A DNA stretch of 52,200 nt from Candidatus Yonathbacteria bacterium RIFCSPLOWO2_01_FULL_47_33b (GTDB lineage Bacteria > Patescibacteriota > Minisyncoccia > Phycocordibacterales > UBA1550): the NCBI GenBank assembly GCA_001823575.1, contig MHUW01000019.1:1-52200 (forward strand), in the 5' to 3' direction. This document shows, piece after piece, positions 37,434-48,145 of this stretch. Below the pieces are notes generated by a model that saw only the letters and a program-made list of their open reading frames with translations, was not told where the DNA came from and did not search any database. Both the position numbers and the translations under genes were made by a program. Position 1 is the stretch's first letter. Every line of letters begins with the position of its first letter.

Positions 37434-38444
37434 TTATTTCTGAGGGACAAGATTTTTTACTTCGCCTTTGCTAAACGCTGCGATGTTTTCCGTCGTGGTG
37501 TCGAGAATGCGCTTGATTGCCTCATCGGTGTTGAACGCGTTGTGTGGCGCAATGATAGCGCGTGGGTGCTCGATGAGGTAGTGGTTGGCAAGGGTGGTTT
37601 TGAGCGCTTGTTCATTTGGGTGTGCATCAAAAATAAGCTTGGTTTCATCTTCGATGAACGCTTCTTCTTCGAGAACATCGAGTCCTACCCCCAGGAGAAT
37701 CTCTTCACGCAGGCCCTTTACCAATGCTTCTGTCTCTACAAGTGCGCCACGGGCGGTATTGATGAGCACACTCCCCTTTTTCATTTTACTGATGTTGTCG
37801 ACATTCAAAATATGGTGCGTCTCCTTCATATACGGCAAGTGAACACTTACGACATCCGACTGCGCCAGGAGCTCGTCGAACGATACATACGTGAAACCCA
37901 TCTCCTGCGCCATGCTTTCTTTAGGGAACGCGTCAAAGGCGATGACGTTCATCTCAAAACCTTTTGCTATGCGAATCATATGCGCACCAATGCGCCCAGT
38001 GCCGAGAATACCGATGGTGCGACCCTTGAGGTCAAAACCGCGGAGCCCTGCCTGAGAAAAGAGTCCTTCGTCTTGCACCTTTTTTACACACTCATACATT
38101 TTGCGCGAAACCGTAAGGAGGAGCGCCATCGCAAACTCTGCGACGGTATTCTCGCCATACGCAGGAACGTACGAGACCGTAATACCGCGTGTTTTTGCTT
38201 CTGCGGTATCGATATGGTCAAACCCCGTCGAGCGCGCAGCGATGTGTTTTAGGTTTGGAAAACGATTGAGTACATCTTTGTTGACGGGTGAGTTCACAAA
38301 CACTGAAAGAACTTCTGCTCCCTCATCGCGAAAATCCGCATGGTCTGTTGTTGTGCCTTTGAGAAATACTATCTCATGACCAGGAAGCCTCTCTGCGATA
38401 TATCCTTGCTCCCAATCTTCGTTGTAAAAATGTATAATCTTCAT
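37434..38444 (-). CDS. D-2-hydroxyacid (D-lactate-type) dehydrogenase
   Basis: 336 aa; GRTIGILGTGRIGAHMIRIAKGF; STGFDHID. Confidence 0.85.
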   Translation of the reverse strand: MKIIHFYNEDWEQGYIAERLPGHEIVFLKGTTTDHADFRDEGAEVLSVFVNSPVNKDVLNRFPNLKHIAARSTGFDHIDTAEAKTRGITVSYVPAYGENTVAEFAMALLLTVSRKMYECVKKVQDEGLFSQAGLRGFDLKGRTIGILGTGRIGAHMIRIAKGFEMNVIAFDAFPKESMAQEMGFTYVSFDELLAQSDVVSVHLPYMKETHHILNVDNISKMKKGSVLINTARGALVETEALVKGLREEILLGVGLDVLEEEAFIEDETKLIFDAHPNEQALKTTLANHYLIEHPRAIIAPHNAFNTDEAIKRILDTTTENIAAFSKGEVKNLVPQK

Positions 38445-38450
38445 AATTTC

Positions 38451-39674
38451 CTATTGTAACACGTTAGCGTACTCAGCTTCAATCTGAACCAATCGTTCGT
38501 ACTTTACCGCACGCACCTGTTGCGAGGGTGCGCCTGCCTTTAGGCCATATGCACCAACCCCCACCGCAAGGTCTGCAATGAATGAATCATCGGTTTCGCC
38601 AGAGCGATGAGAGACGACGGTCTTCCATCCCGCCTGATGCGCAAGGCGTATCGTGTCATATACCTCAGAGAGCGACCCGACTTGGTTGGGCTTGATAATA
38701 AGTGCGTTGCCTGCGTGCAGTACAATCATCTCGGCAATGACTTTTGGGTTGGTAACGGTGAGGTCGTCCCCTACCACGAGCGTCCCCTCAGGGGCATCTG
38801 CTAAAAGTTTCGCAAATGCTTGTGGATCATCCTCAGCAAAAGGGTCCTCTATGCTCCGCAATGGGAAACGGCTCATGAGGTCACCGTACACTTCGTTCAA
38901 AGCCTCCCGCGGATAGTTTGTACCAATGAGACGATATCCCTCCTTGTTCAAAAACTCCGTGGCTGCAGCATCAATACCGAGGAAAAAAGTAGGTTCGCTG
39001 TCGATAAGATCTGCGAGTATCTCAAACGGCCTATCAAGGGTGGCGAGCTTTGGCGCATAGCCACCCTCATCACCAAAAGGCACTTCCTCCACCGTCTCTT
39101 CACGGACAATCTCGCCAAGTTTGCTAAAAAGTTTTTTCGCACGAGCGTAAGTCTCTCTTACTGAATCAAGACCTCCTGCCACAACAATGTACTCCTGAAA
39201 CGGCAACTTGAAATCAGCATGGGCGCCACCATTGAGTACGTTCATATAGAGGCGTGGAAATCCCGCAGTAAATCCTTCACTCTTTGCGATGAATTTCCAG
39301 ACGGGTAGCTTATTCTTCGCCGCAGACAATTTTGCAAAGGCGATACTTACCGCGAGGATACCATTTGCACCGAGGCGTGATTTGTTGGGCGTACCGTCAA
39401 GCTCTATCAAAAAGTCATCAAGTGCGCGCTGGTTTTCAAATGTTCTCGCGAGAAGCTGCGGGAATACTTCTTCGCGCAAAAGATGGAGTACGTCCTCCAC
39501 GCCCCTCCCGTCCTTGTCTCTTTTTTCGAGAGCTTCTTTTGACCCCGTACTTTTACCCGAAGGGACGCTCGCCTGCACCATGTGCTCGCCGGACACAAGC
39601 ATAACCTCTATCGTTGGTCGCCCACGAGAATCAAAAACCTCTTTCGTCTCTGCCCTGTCTATTGTTATCATCAT
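38451..39674 (-). CDS. eno: Enolase
   Basis: 407 aa; DSRGRPTIEV, GDDLTVTNP, IKPNQVGSLSE, VSHRSGETDDSFIADLAVG. Confidence 0.95.
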   Translation of the reverse strand: MMITIDRAETKEVFDSRGRPTIEVMLVSGEHMVQASVPSGKSTGSKEALEKRDKDGRGVEDVLHLLREEVFPQLLARTFENQRALDDFLIELDGTPNKSRLGANGILAVSIAFAKLSAAKNKLPVWKFIAKSEGFTAGFPRLYMNVLNGGAHADFKLPFQEYIVVAGGLDSVRETYARAKKLFSKLGEIVREETVEEVPFGDEGGYAPKLATLDRPFEILADLIDSEPTFFLGIDAAATEFLNKEGYRLIGTNYPREALNEVYGDLMSRFPLRSIEDPFAEDDPQAFAKLLADAPEGTLVVGDDLTVTNPKVIAEMIVLHAGNALIIKPNQVGSLSEVYDTIRLAHQAGWKTVVSHRSGETDDSFIADLAVGVGAYGLKAGAPSQQVRAVKYERLVQIEAEYANVLQ

Positions 39675-39677
39675 AAT

Positions 39678-40964
39678 TTATTCTGTGAGTGTTAAATACC
39701 AATCCGAAACATTTGCCCCTGTGCGCCCGGTGTCGATATGCGAGCCAACTTTTTCAAAAAACGCATATGCCTGATTTTCTTCAAGCGCGACCAAGGGGTC
39801 CATGCCAAGCTCTTTTGCATGTGCGAGTGTCGCCTCATCAGCGATTGCTCCCGCAAATGGTGTGTTGTCCCAACCGTCTGACGTGGCACCAATAAACACT
39901 TGCCCCTTTTTAACGTGCGGCAGTGCTCCAAGTACGGCCACCTGACAGCGACCACCCTTGCCCGGCTTCTTCACGGTGACCGTTGTCTCGCCGCCAAACA
40001 GACGGCAGGTTTTTGGCTCGGTCGCCTCCAAAACCAACTGCTTGCCAATATCTTGCGCCTCTCCCTGAAGCTCCGCATTTTCGATACGCGCCGCATAGCC
40101 AAGTTGCGCAGCCGCACTTTTCATCGCTTCAAGCGCCTTCACGTTGGTGACAAATAAGAGATTATGAACACGCTCGAAATACATACTTTCTTTAGGGGTC
40201 TCAATGATTTCGCAACGAGGAATCCCGCACTTCTCGGCGATATTGTATTTACTCAAAATAGCATGGGCATCCTCCGCAGTTGTGGGGTCCATAACCGTGG
40301 GGCCCGATGCAATCATACTCATATCGTTCCCCGGAACATCCGAAAAAATGAGCGACACAACGGTTGCGGGGTATGCCATTCTTGCAAACTGCCCCCCTTG
40401 GATTCGCGAGGTGTGCTTGCGCACCGTGTTAACCTCGGCGATAGTTGCACTCTGCTCCATGAGGGACTTGGTGATTGCGGTCAGGGTGTCGCAAGAAATA
40501 TCATTCGGTAGGCACAAAAGAGAGGATCCGCCTCCAGAAATGACCGTAATCAAAAGGTCACGATCGGTGAGCCCCTCCGCAAGATCAGCAATGGACTTCG
40601 TGATTGCAATGTTCGTCTCCGAGGGAAATGGGTGGGTGCCGACTTGCGAGCGGAGTTTGCGCAGTGTTGCTCCACGTACGTCCAAAATGATTCCGTCCGT
40701 AAGGAACGCCCCGAGTTTTTCTTCAAATGCCTCGCCGGCATCAAGGGCGCATTTTCCAATCCCCACAAAAAAGATGCGCTCGTACGCGTTGAGGTGAAAT
40801 AACTGCCCACCGACCTTGAGCACCTTGCCGTCAATCTCCACTTCCGAGCGCACGACTTCTTTGGTAAGAATCGCACGATACCCCGCCTCAAGTATCTCGA
40901 GTGCGTGTTCGCGAAGCGTCGTCGTCGCAAGCTCGGCACCATTTTTGATGATTGAAAAACCCAT
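39678..40964 (-). CDS. Glycerate 2-kinase (DUF4147/MOFRL)
   Basis: ITVISGGGSSLLCLP; FGGETTVTVKKPGKGGRCQ; GATSDGWDNTPFAGAIAD. Confidence 0.85.
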   Translation of the reverse strand: MGFSIIKNGAELATTTLREHALEILEAGYRAILTKEVVRSEVEIDGKVLKVGGQLFHLNAYERIFFVGIGKCALDAGEAFEEKLGAFLTDGIILDVRGATLRKLRSQVGTHPFPSETNIAITKSIADLAEGLTDRDLLITVISGGGSSLLCLPNDISCDTLTAITKSLMEQSATIAEVNTVRKHTSRIQGGQFARMAYPATVVSLIFSDVPGNDMSMIASGPTVMDPTTAEDAHAILSKYNIAEKCGIPRCEIIETPKESMYFERVHNLLFVTNVKALEAMKSAAAQLGYAARIENAELQGEAQDIGKQLVLEATEPKTCRLFGGETTVTVKKPGKGGRCQVAVLGALPHVKKGQVFIGATSDGWDNTPFAGAIADEATLAHAKELGMDPLVALEENQAYAFFEKVGSHIDTGRTGANVSDWYLTLTE

Positions 40965-41029
40965 ACAGATATAATATCACACGCTTCCCTTTTGCTTAAT
41001 ACGCTATTTGCGAGAATTTTTAAAAAATG

Positions 41030-41036
41030 GTATAAT
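41030..41036 (+). promoter_or_regulatory. Probable -10 element of GT2 operon, followed by gcccggcaaacgggctctttc hairpin
   Basis: tataatg about 45 nt upstream of ATG 41078, with GCCCG-gcaaa-CGGGC hairpin in the 5' leader. Confidence 0.4.
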
Positions 41037-41077
41037 GTACATATGTTCAGGCCCGGCAAACGGGCTCTTTCATTGCT

Positions 41078-42319
41078 ATGATCGAAGCATTTTTCAACGG
41101 CATCTTATATGTATTCCTTTTTGTAACCCTCTACCTCGAGGTGTTCTTTCTCATTACCTTTTTCGAGGAGCGTGGCAACCTTACAGAAAAATCTAAGAAC
41201 AAGAAGCTTTCCTACTACCCCTCGACCACCATCATTGTTCCCTGCTGGAATGAAGAAAAGACGGTTGCGGGGACCATTCATTCGCTCTTGCGTTTAAATT
41301 ACCCCAAAAATAAACTGAACATTTTCATCGTCGACGACGGTTCGACCGACAATACGTGGGAGGTTATCCAGAAATTTGCCAACAATCCTCAAATCACGCT
41401 CATCAAAAAAGAAAATGGCGGCAAGCACACCGCCGTGAACCTCGGCATCAAGGAATCAAACTCTGAGCTTATTGGCTGCCTTGACGCAGACTCGTTTGTT
41501 GAAAAGGACGCCCTCCTCGAAATTGCCCGCGCATTTAACGAGGACAAGCTCATGATGGCCGCGACACCAATGCTTGTCGTTCACGAGCCACAGACCATGC
41601 TCCAAAAAATGCAGAAGACCGAGTACCACACGGGTGCCTTTTTGAAGCGCATGCTCTCACCACTCGACGCCATCAACGTAACCCCGGGGCCTTTTTCTAT
41701 CTTTCGTAAAGAAGTATACGAAAAGATTGGTCTCTACAAAAAAGCGCACAACACCGAAGATATGGAGTTCGCCCTCCGTATGCAGGCACACCACATGCGT
41801 ATTCGTAACGTACACACGGCGCAGGTGCACACCAAAACCCCCGACACACTCTACAAACTTTATCGTCAACGTCTTCGTTGGGCATACGGCACGATGAAGA
41901 ATACGCTCGATTATCGTTTTATGATTTTCCGTCGTGAATATGGCATCCTTGGTATGATTACCCTCCCTCTCTCGTTCTTTGGTGTCTTTATTTTCCTTTA
42001 CAATTTCGGCTTCATTGCTTTTCACTCAATACAAAGATTGCTCGAGAAAGCGATTCAAATCAGTACGACAGGTTTTTCGTTTGCTATACCACAATTTGAT
42101 TCTTTCTTTTTCAACACCGACTTTATGGCACTTCTATCATATGTCTTTCTCGGGCTTGGGCTCTTTATTATCTGGAATGGAGTGCGGCTCGCCGAGGGTC
42201 GTTTCCGTCCGACCACTGGTATCTTTTATTTCATTGTACTCTATGGTATTGTGGCACCACTCTGGTTCACTCGTGCAGTATGGAATGTACTCTTCTCAAA
42301 GGGAACTAACTGGCGATAA
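41078..42319 (+). CDS. Processive family-2 glycosyltransferase, membrane-bound
   Basis: IIVPCWNEEKTVAGTIHSLL, DDGSTD, DADS, QRLRWAYG (QxxRW). Confidence 0.85.
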   Translation: MIEAFFNGILYVFLFVTLYLEVFFLITFFEERGNLTEKSKNKKLSYYPSTTIIVPCWNEEKTVAGTIHSLLRLNYPKNKLNIFIVDDGSTDNTWEVIQKFANNPQITLIKKENGGKHTAVNLGIKESNSELIGCLDADSFVEKDALLEIARAFNEDKLMMAATPMLVVHEPQTMLQKMQKTEYHTGAFLKRMLSPLDAINVTPGPFSIFRKEVYEKIGLYKKAHNTEDMEFALRMQAHHMRIRNVHTAQVHTKTPDTLYKLYRQRLRWAYGTMKNTLDYRFMIFRREYGILGMITLPLSFFGVFIFLYNFGFIAFHSIQRLLEKAIQISTTGFSFAIPQFDSFFFNTDFMALLSYVFLGLGLFIIWNGVRLAEGRFRPTTGIFYFIVLYGIVAPLWFTRAVWNVLFSKGTNWR

Positions 42320-42334
42320 ACCCATATAAACATT

Positions 42335-43042
42335 ATGCGCGCAAAAATTGAAACAAAAAAATACATACTCACCTTTGTTATCACAGCCATGGTATTTTTC
42401 GGTGCTCTTTTGGCGAGCAACCGCTTTGCTGAACGCCGATTGAGCGAAGTAAAGTCAATTGAAGACAAGATCTCCCTTGACCTCCTCTCGTCCGAGACAC
42501 AGTTCGCACTTCTTAAAGAATCGTCGTGTAAAGCAATCGACCACTCGACCGCATTCTCCGAGGAACTCAACTCGCTCACGCAAAAGCTTTCGTACATGGA
42601 GGACAACCTCGGCGGAGAAAACCCCGAAGTGCTTTCCCTCAAAAAATATTACTCGCTCCTCCAGATTAAAGACTCGCTCCTTGTGAAGCAGGTCAACGAA
42701 AAGTGTGGCGTAAAGCCCATCACCATCATCTACTTCTACTCCAACAAAGGCGACTGTGATGAGTGCAAGCGCGAAGGCTACGTACTCACTAAACTCCGCG
42801 AAGAATACCCTGAGCTCCGTATCTATTCGTTTGATTACAACCTCGACCTGTCGGCAGTCAAAACCCTCAAGTCAATTTATGGCGTAAAGAACACTCTTCC
42901 TGCGCTCATCATCTGGGATGAAAATTATTATGGATTCAAGAGCGCTACGGATATCGAAAAAATCGTCCCCCAATTAAAACGCCTTCGTGAAGCACGCGAA
43001 AAGGCAGCACAAACAAAGACCGCAACGAGTACGAAAAAATAA
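42335..43042 (+). CDS. Membrane-anchored thioredoxin-like hypothetical protein
   Basis: N-terminal TM; IIYFYSNKGDCDECKREGYVL with CxxC. Confidence 0.5.
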   Translation: MRAKIETKKYILTFVITAMVFFGALLASNRFAERRLSEVKSIEDKISLDLLSSETQFALLKESSCKAIDHSTAFSEELNSLTQKLSYMEDNLGGENPEVLSLKKYYSLLQIKDSLLVKQVNEKCGVKPITIIYFYSNKGDCDECKREGYVLTKLREEYPELRIYSFDYNLDLSAVKTLKSIYGVKNTLPALIIWDENYYGFKSATDIEKIVPQLKRLREAREKAAQTKTATSTKK

Positions 43043-43047
43043 ATTAA

Positions 43048-43085
43048 AGAACCGCCGCGAGTCATAGAGACTCACGGCGGTTTAA
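43048..43085. terminator. Intrinsic terminator
   Basis: aaccgccgcgagtcatagagactcacggcggtt. Confidence 0.7.
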
Positions 43086-43089
43086 TTAT

Positions 43090-43542
43090 TTACCCCGGAA
43101 CAGAGGTTTTAGAACAAAACACGTTGCTATCATACGTGATGTCCGGAAGGAAATCCTCGGGTAATGCATATGCGTGACTGACAACCCATGCTATTCGTGA
43201 TAACATTGGGTGCTCACTCGTAGCAGTGACCCAGCCACACCAAGGACATCTGACCTTAGATGTTTCAATCAGACGCTCCTTGTCATTTTCACAAAAGAAT
43301 TTCCACTCTGCAATCGAGCTTGTTTTTCTACACTGGTCACGTTCACACGTAACACCCTGAAGCAACAGAGTTTTATCCCATTCGATCCTCAAGCGATAGA
43401 GATGTCGGTCTGCACAAACCATCAGGCCATCATGCCCCCTAGCGAGATGGTGGTCACGGTCATTAAGCTGTTCCACCATCTGATGGGCGATTTCAGCGAG
43501 TTTCATGTCTACTTCTTTGCTGCTGAGCACCTCAGACATCAT
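43090..43542 (-). CDS. Hypothetical protein with CxxC pair
   Basis: 150 aa; CPWCGW; RBS AAAGGAG. Confidence 0.55.
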   Translation of the reverse strand: MMSEVLSSKEVDMKLAEIAHQMVEQLNDRDHHLARGHDGLMVCADRHLYRLRIEWDKTLLLQGVTCERDQCRKTSSIAEWKFFCENDKERLIETSKVRCPWCGWVTATSEHPMLSRIAWVVSHAYALPEDFLPDITYDSNVFCSKTSVPG

Positions 43543-43601
43543 ATCTCTCCTTTTAAAAGTCCAAAAACCCTGACAGGAATAATATCACGCACTCCTGGAA
43601 A

Positions 43602-43641
43602 TGCAATACCGCCACGAATTGTTCAACTCGTGGCGGTATTG
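43602..43641. terminator. Strong hairpin terminator
   Basis: gcaataccgccacga...tcgtggcggtattgc, perfect 15-bp stem. Confidence 0.75.
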
Positions 43642-43661
43642 CATTTTCCCCTATTTAAATC

Positions 43662-44207
43662 TTACGCCCTGTCTTTGTTAACTTCAGTTTTCTCAATGAG
43701 TTCCATAAACTCAAGCACCTCGCCAGTATATGTTGGAACAACTGAGCCGTTGTAGTGGTGGAGCTTTTCCTCGGTGGTTGTGCCGTTGTAGTAGCGTGAG
43801 GTGACAGGATTATTCCCGCCCAAGTTATGCGCCACCGTTTCAATAGCCGCGTCCCATGATTTGAACTTTACGATCTTACATGAGCCCCATCCGAATGGAT
43901 TGTACCCGCAGGCAAACTTACCACCAGTAGATTCCTTAATCGCAATCGCGGGCAAAAGGCGCCAGTCGAGACCATTCTTCTCTGCCTCAGCAACGAACTT
44001 CGCTCCGTGCCCCTCAAGAGGCATACCACGCTTAGCAAAGTAAGCATCAATCTTGCCAGCACGTTCTTCTGCAAGCGATACCGACTCCTCTACTACGGCG
44101 TAGTTCGAAAAGAGGTTCATCTCATATAACATCGCGAATGGTGAGCTGGCGGTAAAAAAAGGAAGCAGCACGAGCCCACGAGCGAATTGTATTGTTTGTT
44201 TTTTCAT
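43662..44207 (-). CDS. Glucosaminidase/lysozyme-like secreted protein
   Basis: 181 aa; LDWRLLPAIAIKESTGGKFACGYNPFGWGSCKIVKFKSWDAAIETVAHNLGGNNP. Confidence 0.65.
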   Translation of the reverse strand: MKKQTIQFARGLVLLPFFTASSPFAMLYEMNLFSNYAVVEESVSLAEERAGKIDAYFAKRGMPLEGHGAKFVAEAEKNGLDWRLLPAIAIKESTGGKFACGYNPFGWGSCKIVKFKSWDAAIETVAHNLGGNNPVTSRYYNGTTTEEKLHHYNGSVVPTYTGEVLEFMELIEKTEVNKDRA

Positions 44208-44465
44208 AGAATGGCAATGTGTGCTTTGCCGAACGCCGTGTTTGTATATCGCCCAAGAACTTCTTTAAAGAAAAAGGCACCTAACGAAAGGTGCACTTAC
44301 TCTTCATTGACGATAGGTCTATACTAGCATAGTCGAGCCAAAAAGTCAAGCATTTTGACCGGTTTTTAGAGGGTATTTTCTAAAAAATTGGTAAAATACC
44401 CTTGTTTAACAAGGGTATTTTAGGAGAGGCCTTTACAAGTACATTTTGGTGTTTTGTCGTCCAAA

Positions 44466-44687
44466 TCAGCCATTGACCCCTAAAAACTGAAACCTTGGTG
44501 TCTTTTTACCAGCCACCTCAACCTCCTCCAAAAACATAGCAAGAGGTCTAACCCAAAGCCCTTTTTCACCATAAAGTGCTTGGTAAACTACCATCTTTTC
44601 GAGCGTTTCGCTGTGCTCTGCCACACCCAACACCCGATATTGGTGCCCTTTATGGTGTTCGTAGATACCTGGCTGTATGGTTCTCAT
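44466..44687 (-). CDS. DUF1653-like protein
   Basis: PGIYEHHKGHQYRVLGVAEHSETLEKMVVYQALYGEKGLWVRPLAMFLE. Confidence 0.75.
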   Translation of the reverse strand: MRTIQPGIYEHHKGHQYRVLGVAEHSETLEKMVVYQALYGEKGLWVRPLAMFLEEVEVAGKKTPRFQFLGVNG

Positions 44688-44689
44688 AA

Positions 44690-44992
44690 TTATGATTCAT
44701 CTAAAATGATACGTTTTTCAAACCTCCCTCGCTCTTCTGCTTTCCTTTCTTGTTCGACCGCGAGTGCTTCTTTATTAAAACCCTTGTGTGTCATTATGGC
44801 GTCCAGTACCTCGGCGATGTCCGCAAGTTCCTCAATACTCTCTGCTTCCAAAAATTCCGCGACCTCTTCATTTAGCTTCTCTTTGAGCTTTGCCCAATAT
44901 TCCGCCTCGTCGGCAATATGAAAAACCGCCTTCTCCCCTTTCGCTTCGATGCGCTCAATTATTTTATCGCGTACGAGTTTATGGTAGTACAT
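44690..44992 (-). CDS. MazG/phosphoribosyl-ATP-pyrophosphohydrolase-like protein
   Basis: KLVRDKIIERIEAKG...LNEEVAEFLEAESIEELADIAEVLDAI. Confidence 0.8.
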   Translation of the reverse strand: MYYHKLVRDKIIERIEAKGEKAVFHIADEAEYWAKLKEKLNEEVAEFLEAESIEELADIAEVLDAIMTHKGFNKEALAVEQERKAEERGRFEKRIILDES

Positions 44993-45016
44993 ATTTTACC
45001 CTTATATTATAGTTCC

Positions 45017-45478
45017 TTACAAAGAGGACTGGTAGGACAGCTTGTTGTATTCGTCGGTAGGATATTCAATAATTCCTTCCTCGTGCCACAAAGCGAAGGT
45101 TGCAATACCGGCATCAAGCGCCAACCTGCTGCACACCGTGCAATATGGTTTGCCTGATTTCTTGATATTTCCATTTTCGTCAACCCTTACAAAATAGAGT
45201 CTTGATCCTTGTATCTTTTCAGGATTACTTTTTAACGCGCCCATGATTGCGCGCCATTCGGCATGTACACAACTGCTTGGTCCAGGTTCATTGCCACAGA
45301 TTCGTCCTTCTTTTTTATCCAAAGGGGGCGCATTGTACCCTTCTCCGATTATTTCACCGTCACAGACAATTACCGTTCCACATTTTGTCTCAAGACACAG
45401 GGCCTTTTCAGCAACGCGCGCTGCTCTCCTCATCCAACCTATCGCGTCCTTTTCCTGTTGCCCTGTTAGGTATTCCAT
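45017..45478 (-). CDS. CMP/dCMP deaminase-family protein
   Basis: CVHAEWRAIMGA and PYCTVCSR zinc motifs. Confidence 0.85.
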   Translation of the reverse strand: MEYLTGQQEKDAIGWMRRAARVAEKALCLETKCGTVIVCDGEIIGEGYNAPPLDKKEGRICGNEPGPSSCVHAEWRAIMGALKSNPEKIQGSRLYFVRVDENGNIKKSGKPYCTVCSRLALDAGIATFALWHEEGIIEYPTDEYNKLSYQSSL

Positions 45479-45485
45479 ATCCCTA

Positions 45486-47987
45486 TTACGCTCCGTGGCA
45501 GTGTTTGTATTTTTTGCCGCTACCGCAGGTGCAGGGGTCGTTGCGTCCTATTTTTTCTACATGGATAGGTTCTGCTGTAGGTTTCTCACTCTCTCCCCCG
45601 CCAATCTCGAGCGCTTGTTTGACAACCTTGCGTGCTTGTTCTTCCTCTTTTACAAAAGCGCCGGCACCAATAGTAGGAAGTATGCGAAGAATCTCGCCTT
45701 GTACCGACTCTTTCATTTCGCGGAACATACGGAGTCCCTCTTTTTTGTATTCAACGAGCGGTTCGCGCTGACCATAGGCACGAAGGTTGACCGAGGATTT
45801 CATGTACTCCATTGACTCGAGATGCTCCATCCACATCATATCAATGACCTGCAAAATGAGACGTTTGACTGCGCGATAAAATTCCTCTTCACCAATCGCG
45901 GCAATCTTTTGGTCAATATGCGCAAGTATTTCTGGATTACCCGCAACTATCTCGGCAAGGTATGCTTTCGCGCCTGATTCTGCAGAATCATGCCGCGCAG
46001 TGTCCGTTGAAGCGCGGGCCCCCTCGTTCATAAGCACCTCGCGACGAGCACCGTACACGTAGGCGCGCTGCTGGGTCATGACGTCATCGTACGAAAGCAC
46101 GTGCTTGCGGGCATCAAAATGGAAACCTTCTATTTTCTCCTGCGCGGTCTCAAGCGAACGAGAAATGAGTTTGTTTTGAATGGCTTCGTCCTCGGGGATA
46201 CCCAGTTTGCCCATCATGTTTTTAACGACATCAGACGCAAAAACCCGCATTAAGCTATCTTCCATTGAGACAAAGAATTGCGTCTCTCCTGGGTCACCCT
46301 GGCGGCCTGCACGGCCACGCAGCTGGTTGTCGATGCGTCGCGCCTCGTGACGCTCGGTACCAAGCACAAAAAGTCCGCCGAGGTCCTTGATCTCCTCTGC
46401 TTCTTCGCGCGAGCCCGGATTACCACCAAGCTTGATATCCACACCACGACCTGCCATGTTGGTTGCAATAACCACCCCACCCTTGCGGCCTGCTTGTGCG
46501 ATGATTTCACCTTCGCGTTCATGATTTTTTGCATTCAACACCTCGTGTCGCACCCCTTCACGCTTGAGGTATTCTGAAAGGAGTTCGTTCTTTTCAATAG
46601 AGACCGTACCAATGAGCACTGGCTGTCCTTTTGTATTAAGCTCCTTAACCTTGCGCGCAATAGCCTGGAACTTGCCTCGTTCTGTCTGAAAAATAAGATC
46701 ATCACGATCAATACGCGCTACCCCACGATTGGTAGGAACTTTGACCACCTCGAGTCCATACACTTTAAAAAATTCTTCACTCGAGGTCTCGGCCGTACCG
46801 GTCATACCCGCAAGCTTTTCATAGAGGCGGAAGTAGTTTTGGAAGGTAATAGACGCAAAAGTGCGTGACTCCTGCTGGATTTTAACCCCCTCTTTTGCTT
46901 CGACTGCTTGATGGAGTCCTTCTGACCAGCGGCGACCTGGCTGCATACGGCCCGTAAACTCATCAACAATCATTACCTCACCCTCGCGCACCACGTACTC
47001 TTTGTCACGATGGAAAAGTGCTTGCGCTCGTACCGCCGTCTCTAAATGATGCACATACTTTACGCCGCGTTCAGTATAAATATTATCAATGCCCAAAAGC
47101 TCCTCGGCTTTGTTGATGCCTTCATCGGTGAGCTGTACTGCTTTGAGTTTCTCGTCCACCGTATAGTGCTCCCCTTCTTTAAGCTTGGCGGCAATCCCGG
47201 CAAATACTTCATAAAGGTTTTCTGCATCACCTGATGGTGCTGAGATAATGAGCGGGGTGCGTGCCTCGTCGATTAAAATCGAGTCGATCTCGTCCACGAT
47301 TGCGTAGTGGTACTCACGCTGAGCAAGGTCCTCGGGAGCGTATGCAATATTGTCACGCAAATAATCAAAACCAAATTCATTGTTGGTGCCGTAGGTAATA
47401 TCCGCAGCATACGCCTCGCGCTTTGAACACGGGCGCATAAATTCGTGAATAACTTTAAACGAACCTACTTCATCACGCTCGGCATCCTTGTCTTTGTGCT
47501 CGGGGTCGTAGAGATATGATGAGTCGTGATTGAGCACCCCCGTTGAGAGACCGAGGAATGCATAGATCTGCCCCATCCATGTCGCATCACGACGTGAGAG
47601 ATAGTCGTTCACGGTGACGACATGCACTCCTTTCCCCGTGATTGCATTTACATACGCAGGGAGGGTTGCGACAAGGGTCTTTCCTTCGCCCGTCATCATC
47701 TCGGCAATCTTGCCCTCATGGAGTGCAAGCCCGCCCATGAGCTGCACATCGTAGTGGCGCTGACCAAGAGTTCTCTGTGATGCTTCACGAACTACGGCAA
47801 ACGCCTCGGGGAGAATATCGTCTATCTTTGCGCCCGCCTCAAGACGCTCCCTGAATTCTGACGTTTTCTGGCGGAGGGCTCCATCGGAAAGGGCCTGCAT
47901 TGACGGCTCGAAATTATTGATCTTTTGCACAATTGGAAGATAGCGCTTGGTTGTGTCGCCTCCAAATATAGATGTAAAAAATGACAT
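45486..47987 (-). CDS. secA: Preprotein translocase subunit SecA
   Basis: 833 aa; [37 protein letters not shown]-terminal [19 protein letters not shown]. Confidence 0.97.
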   Translation of the reverse strand: MSFFTSIFGGDTTKRYLPIVQKINNFEPSMQALSDGALRQKTSEFRERLEAGAKIDDILPEAFAVVREASQRTLGQRHYDVQLMGGLALHEGKIAEMMTGEGKTLVATLPAYVNAITGKGVHVVTVNDYLSRRDATWMGQIYAFLGLSTGVLNHDSSYLYDPEHKDKDAERDEVGSFKVIHEFMRPCSKREAYAADITYGTNNEFGFDYLRDNIAYAPEDLAQREYHYAIVDEIDSILIDEARTPLIISAPSGDAENLYEVFAGIAAKLKEGEHYTVDEKLKAVQLTDEGINKAEELLGIDNIYTERGVKYVHHLETAVRAQALFHRDKEYVVREGEVMIVDEFTGRMQPGRRWSEGLHQAVEAKEGVKIQQESRTFASITFQNYFRLYEKLAGMTGTAETSSEEFFKVYGLEVVKVPTNRGVARIDRDDLIFQTERGKFQAIARKVKELNTKGQPVLIGTVSIEKNELLSEYLKREGVRHEVLNAKNHEREGEIIAQAGRKGGVVIATNMAGRGVDIKLGGNPGSREEAEEIKDLGGLFVLGTERHEARRIDNQLRGRAGRQGDPGETQFFVSMEDSLMRVFASDVVKNMMGKLGIPEDEAIQNKLISRSLETAQEKIEGFHFDARKHVLSYDDVMTQQRAYVYGARREVLMNEGARASTDTARHDSAESGAKAYLAEIVAGNPEILAHIDQKIAAIGEEEFYRAVKRLILQVIDMMWMEHLESMEYMKSSVNLRAYGQREPLVEYKKEGLRMFREMKESVQGEILRILPTIGAGAFVKEEEQARKVVKQALEIGGGESEKPTAEPIHVEKIGRNDPCTCGSGKKYKHCHGA

Positions 47988-48020
47988 AGGGGTAGTTTAG
48001 CATAAAAAACGACCCCCGCC

Positions 48021-48076
48021 GAGCCTTACAAAGGACCGCCCTTCGTATCTACGAAGGGCGGTCCTTTGTAAGGCTC
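48021..48076. repeat. 56-nt perfect palindrome (27-bp arms, 2-nt centre)
   Basis: gagccttacaaaggaccgcccttcgta tc tacgaagggcggtcctttgtaaggctc. Confidence 0.9.
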
Positions 48077-48101
48077 TCAGCCCTCCCTAAAAAGCAAAAA
48101 C

Positions 48102-48136
48102 CCCATCCAACTAATATAGTCGGAGGGGTTTTTGCT
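48102..48136 (-). terminator. Terminator of histone-like gene
   Basis: aaaaaccccatccaactaatatagtcggaggggttttt. Confidence 0.7.
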
Positions 48137-48145
48137 AAAGCGATA

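Noticed and set aside
40204-40797. 197-aa plus-strand ORF
   Set aside because: Antisense to glycerate kinase; sequence is the typical mirror of a real gene.
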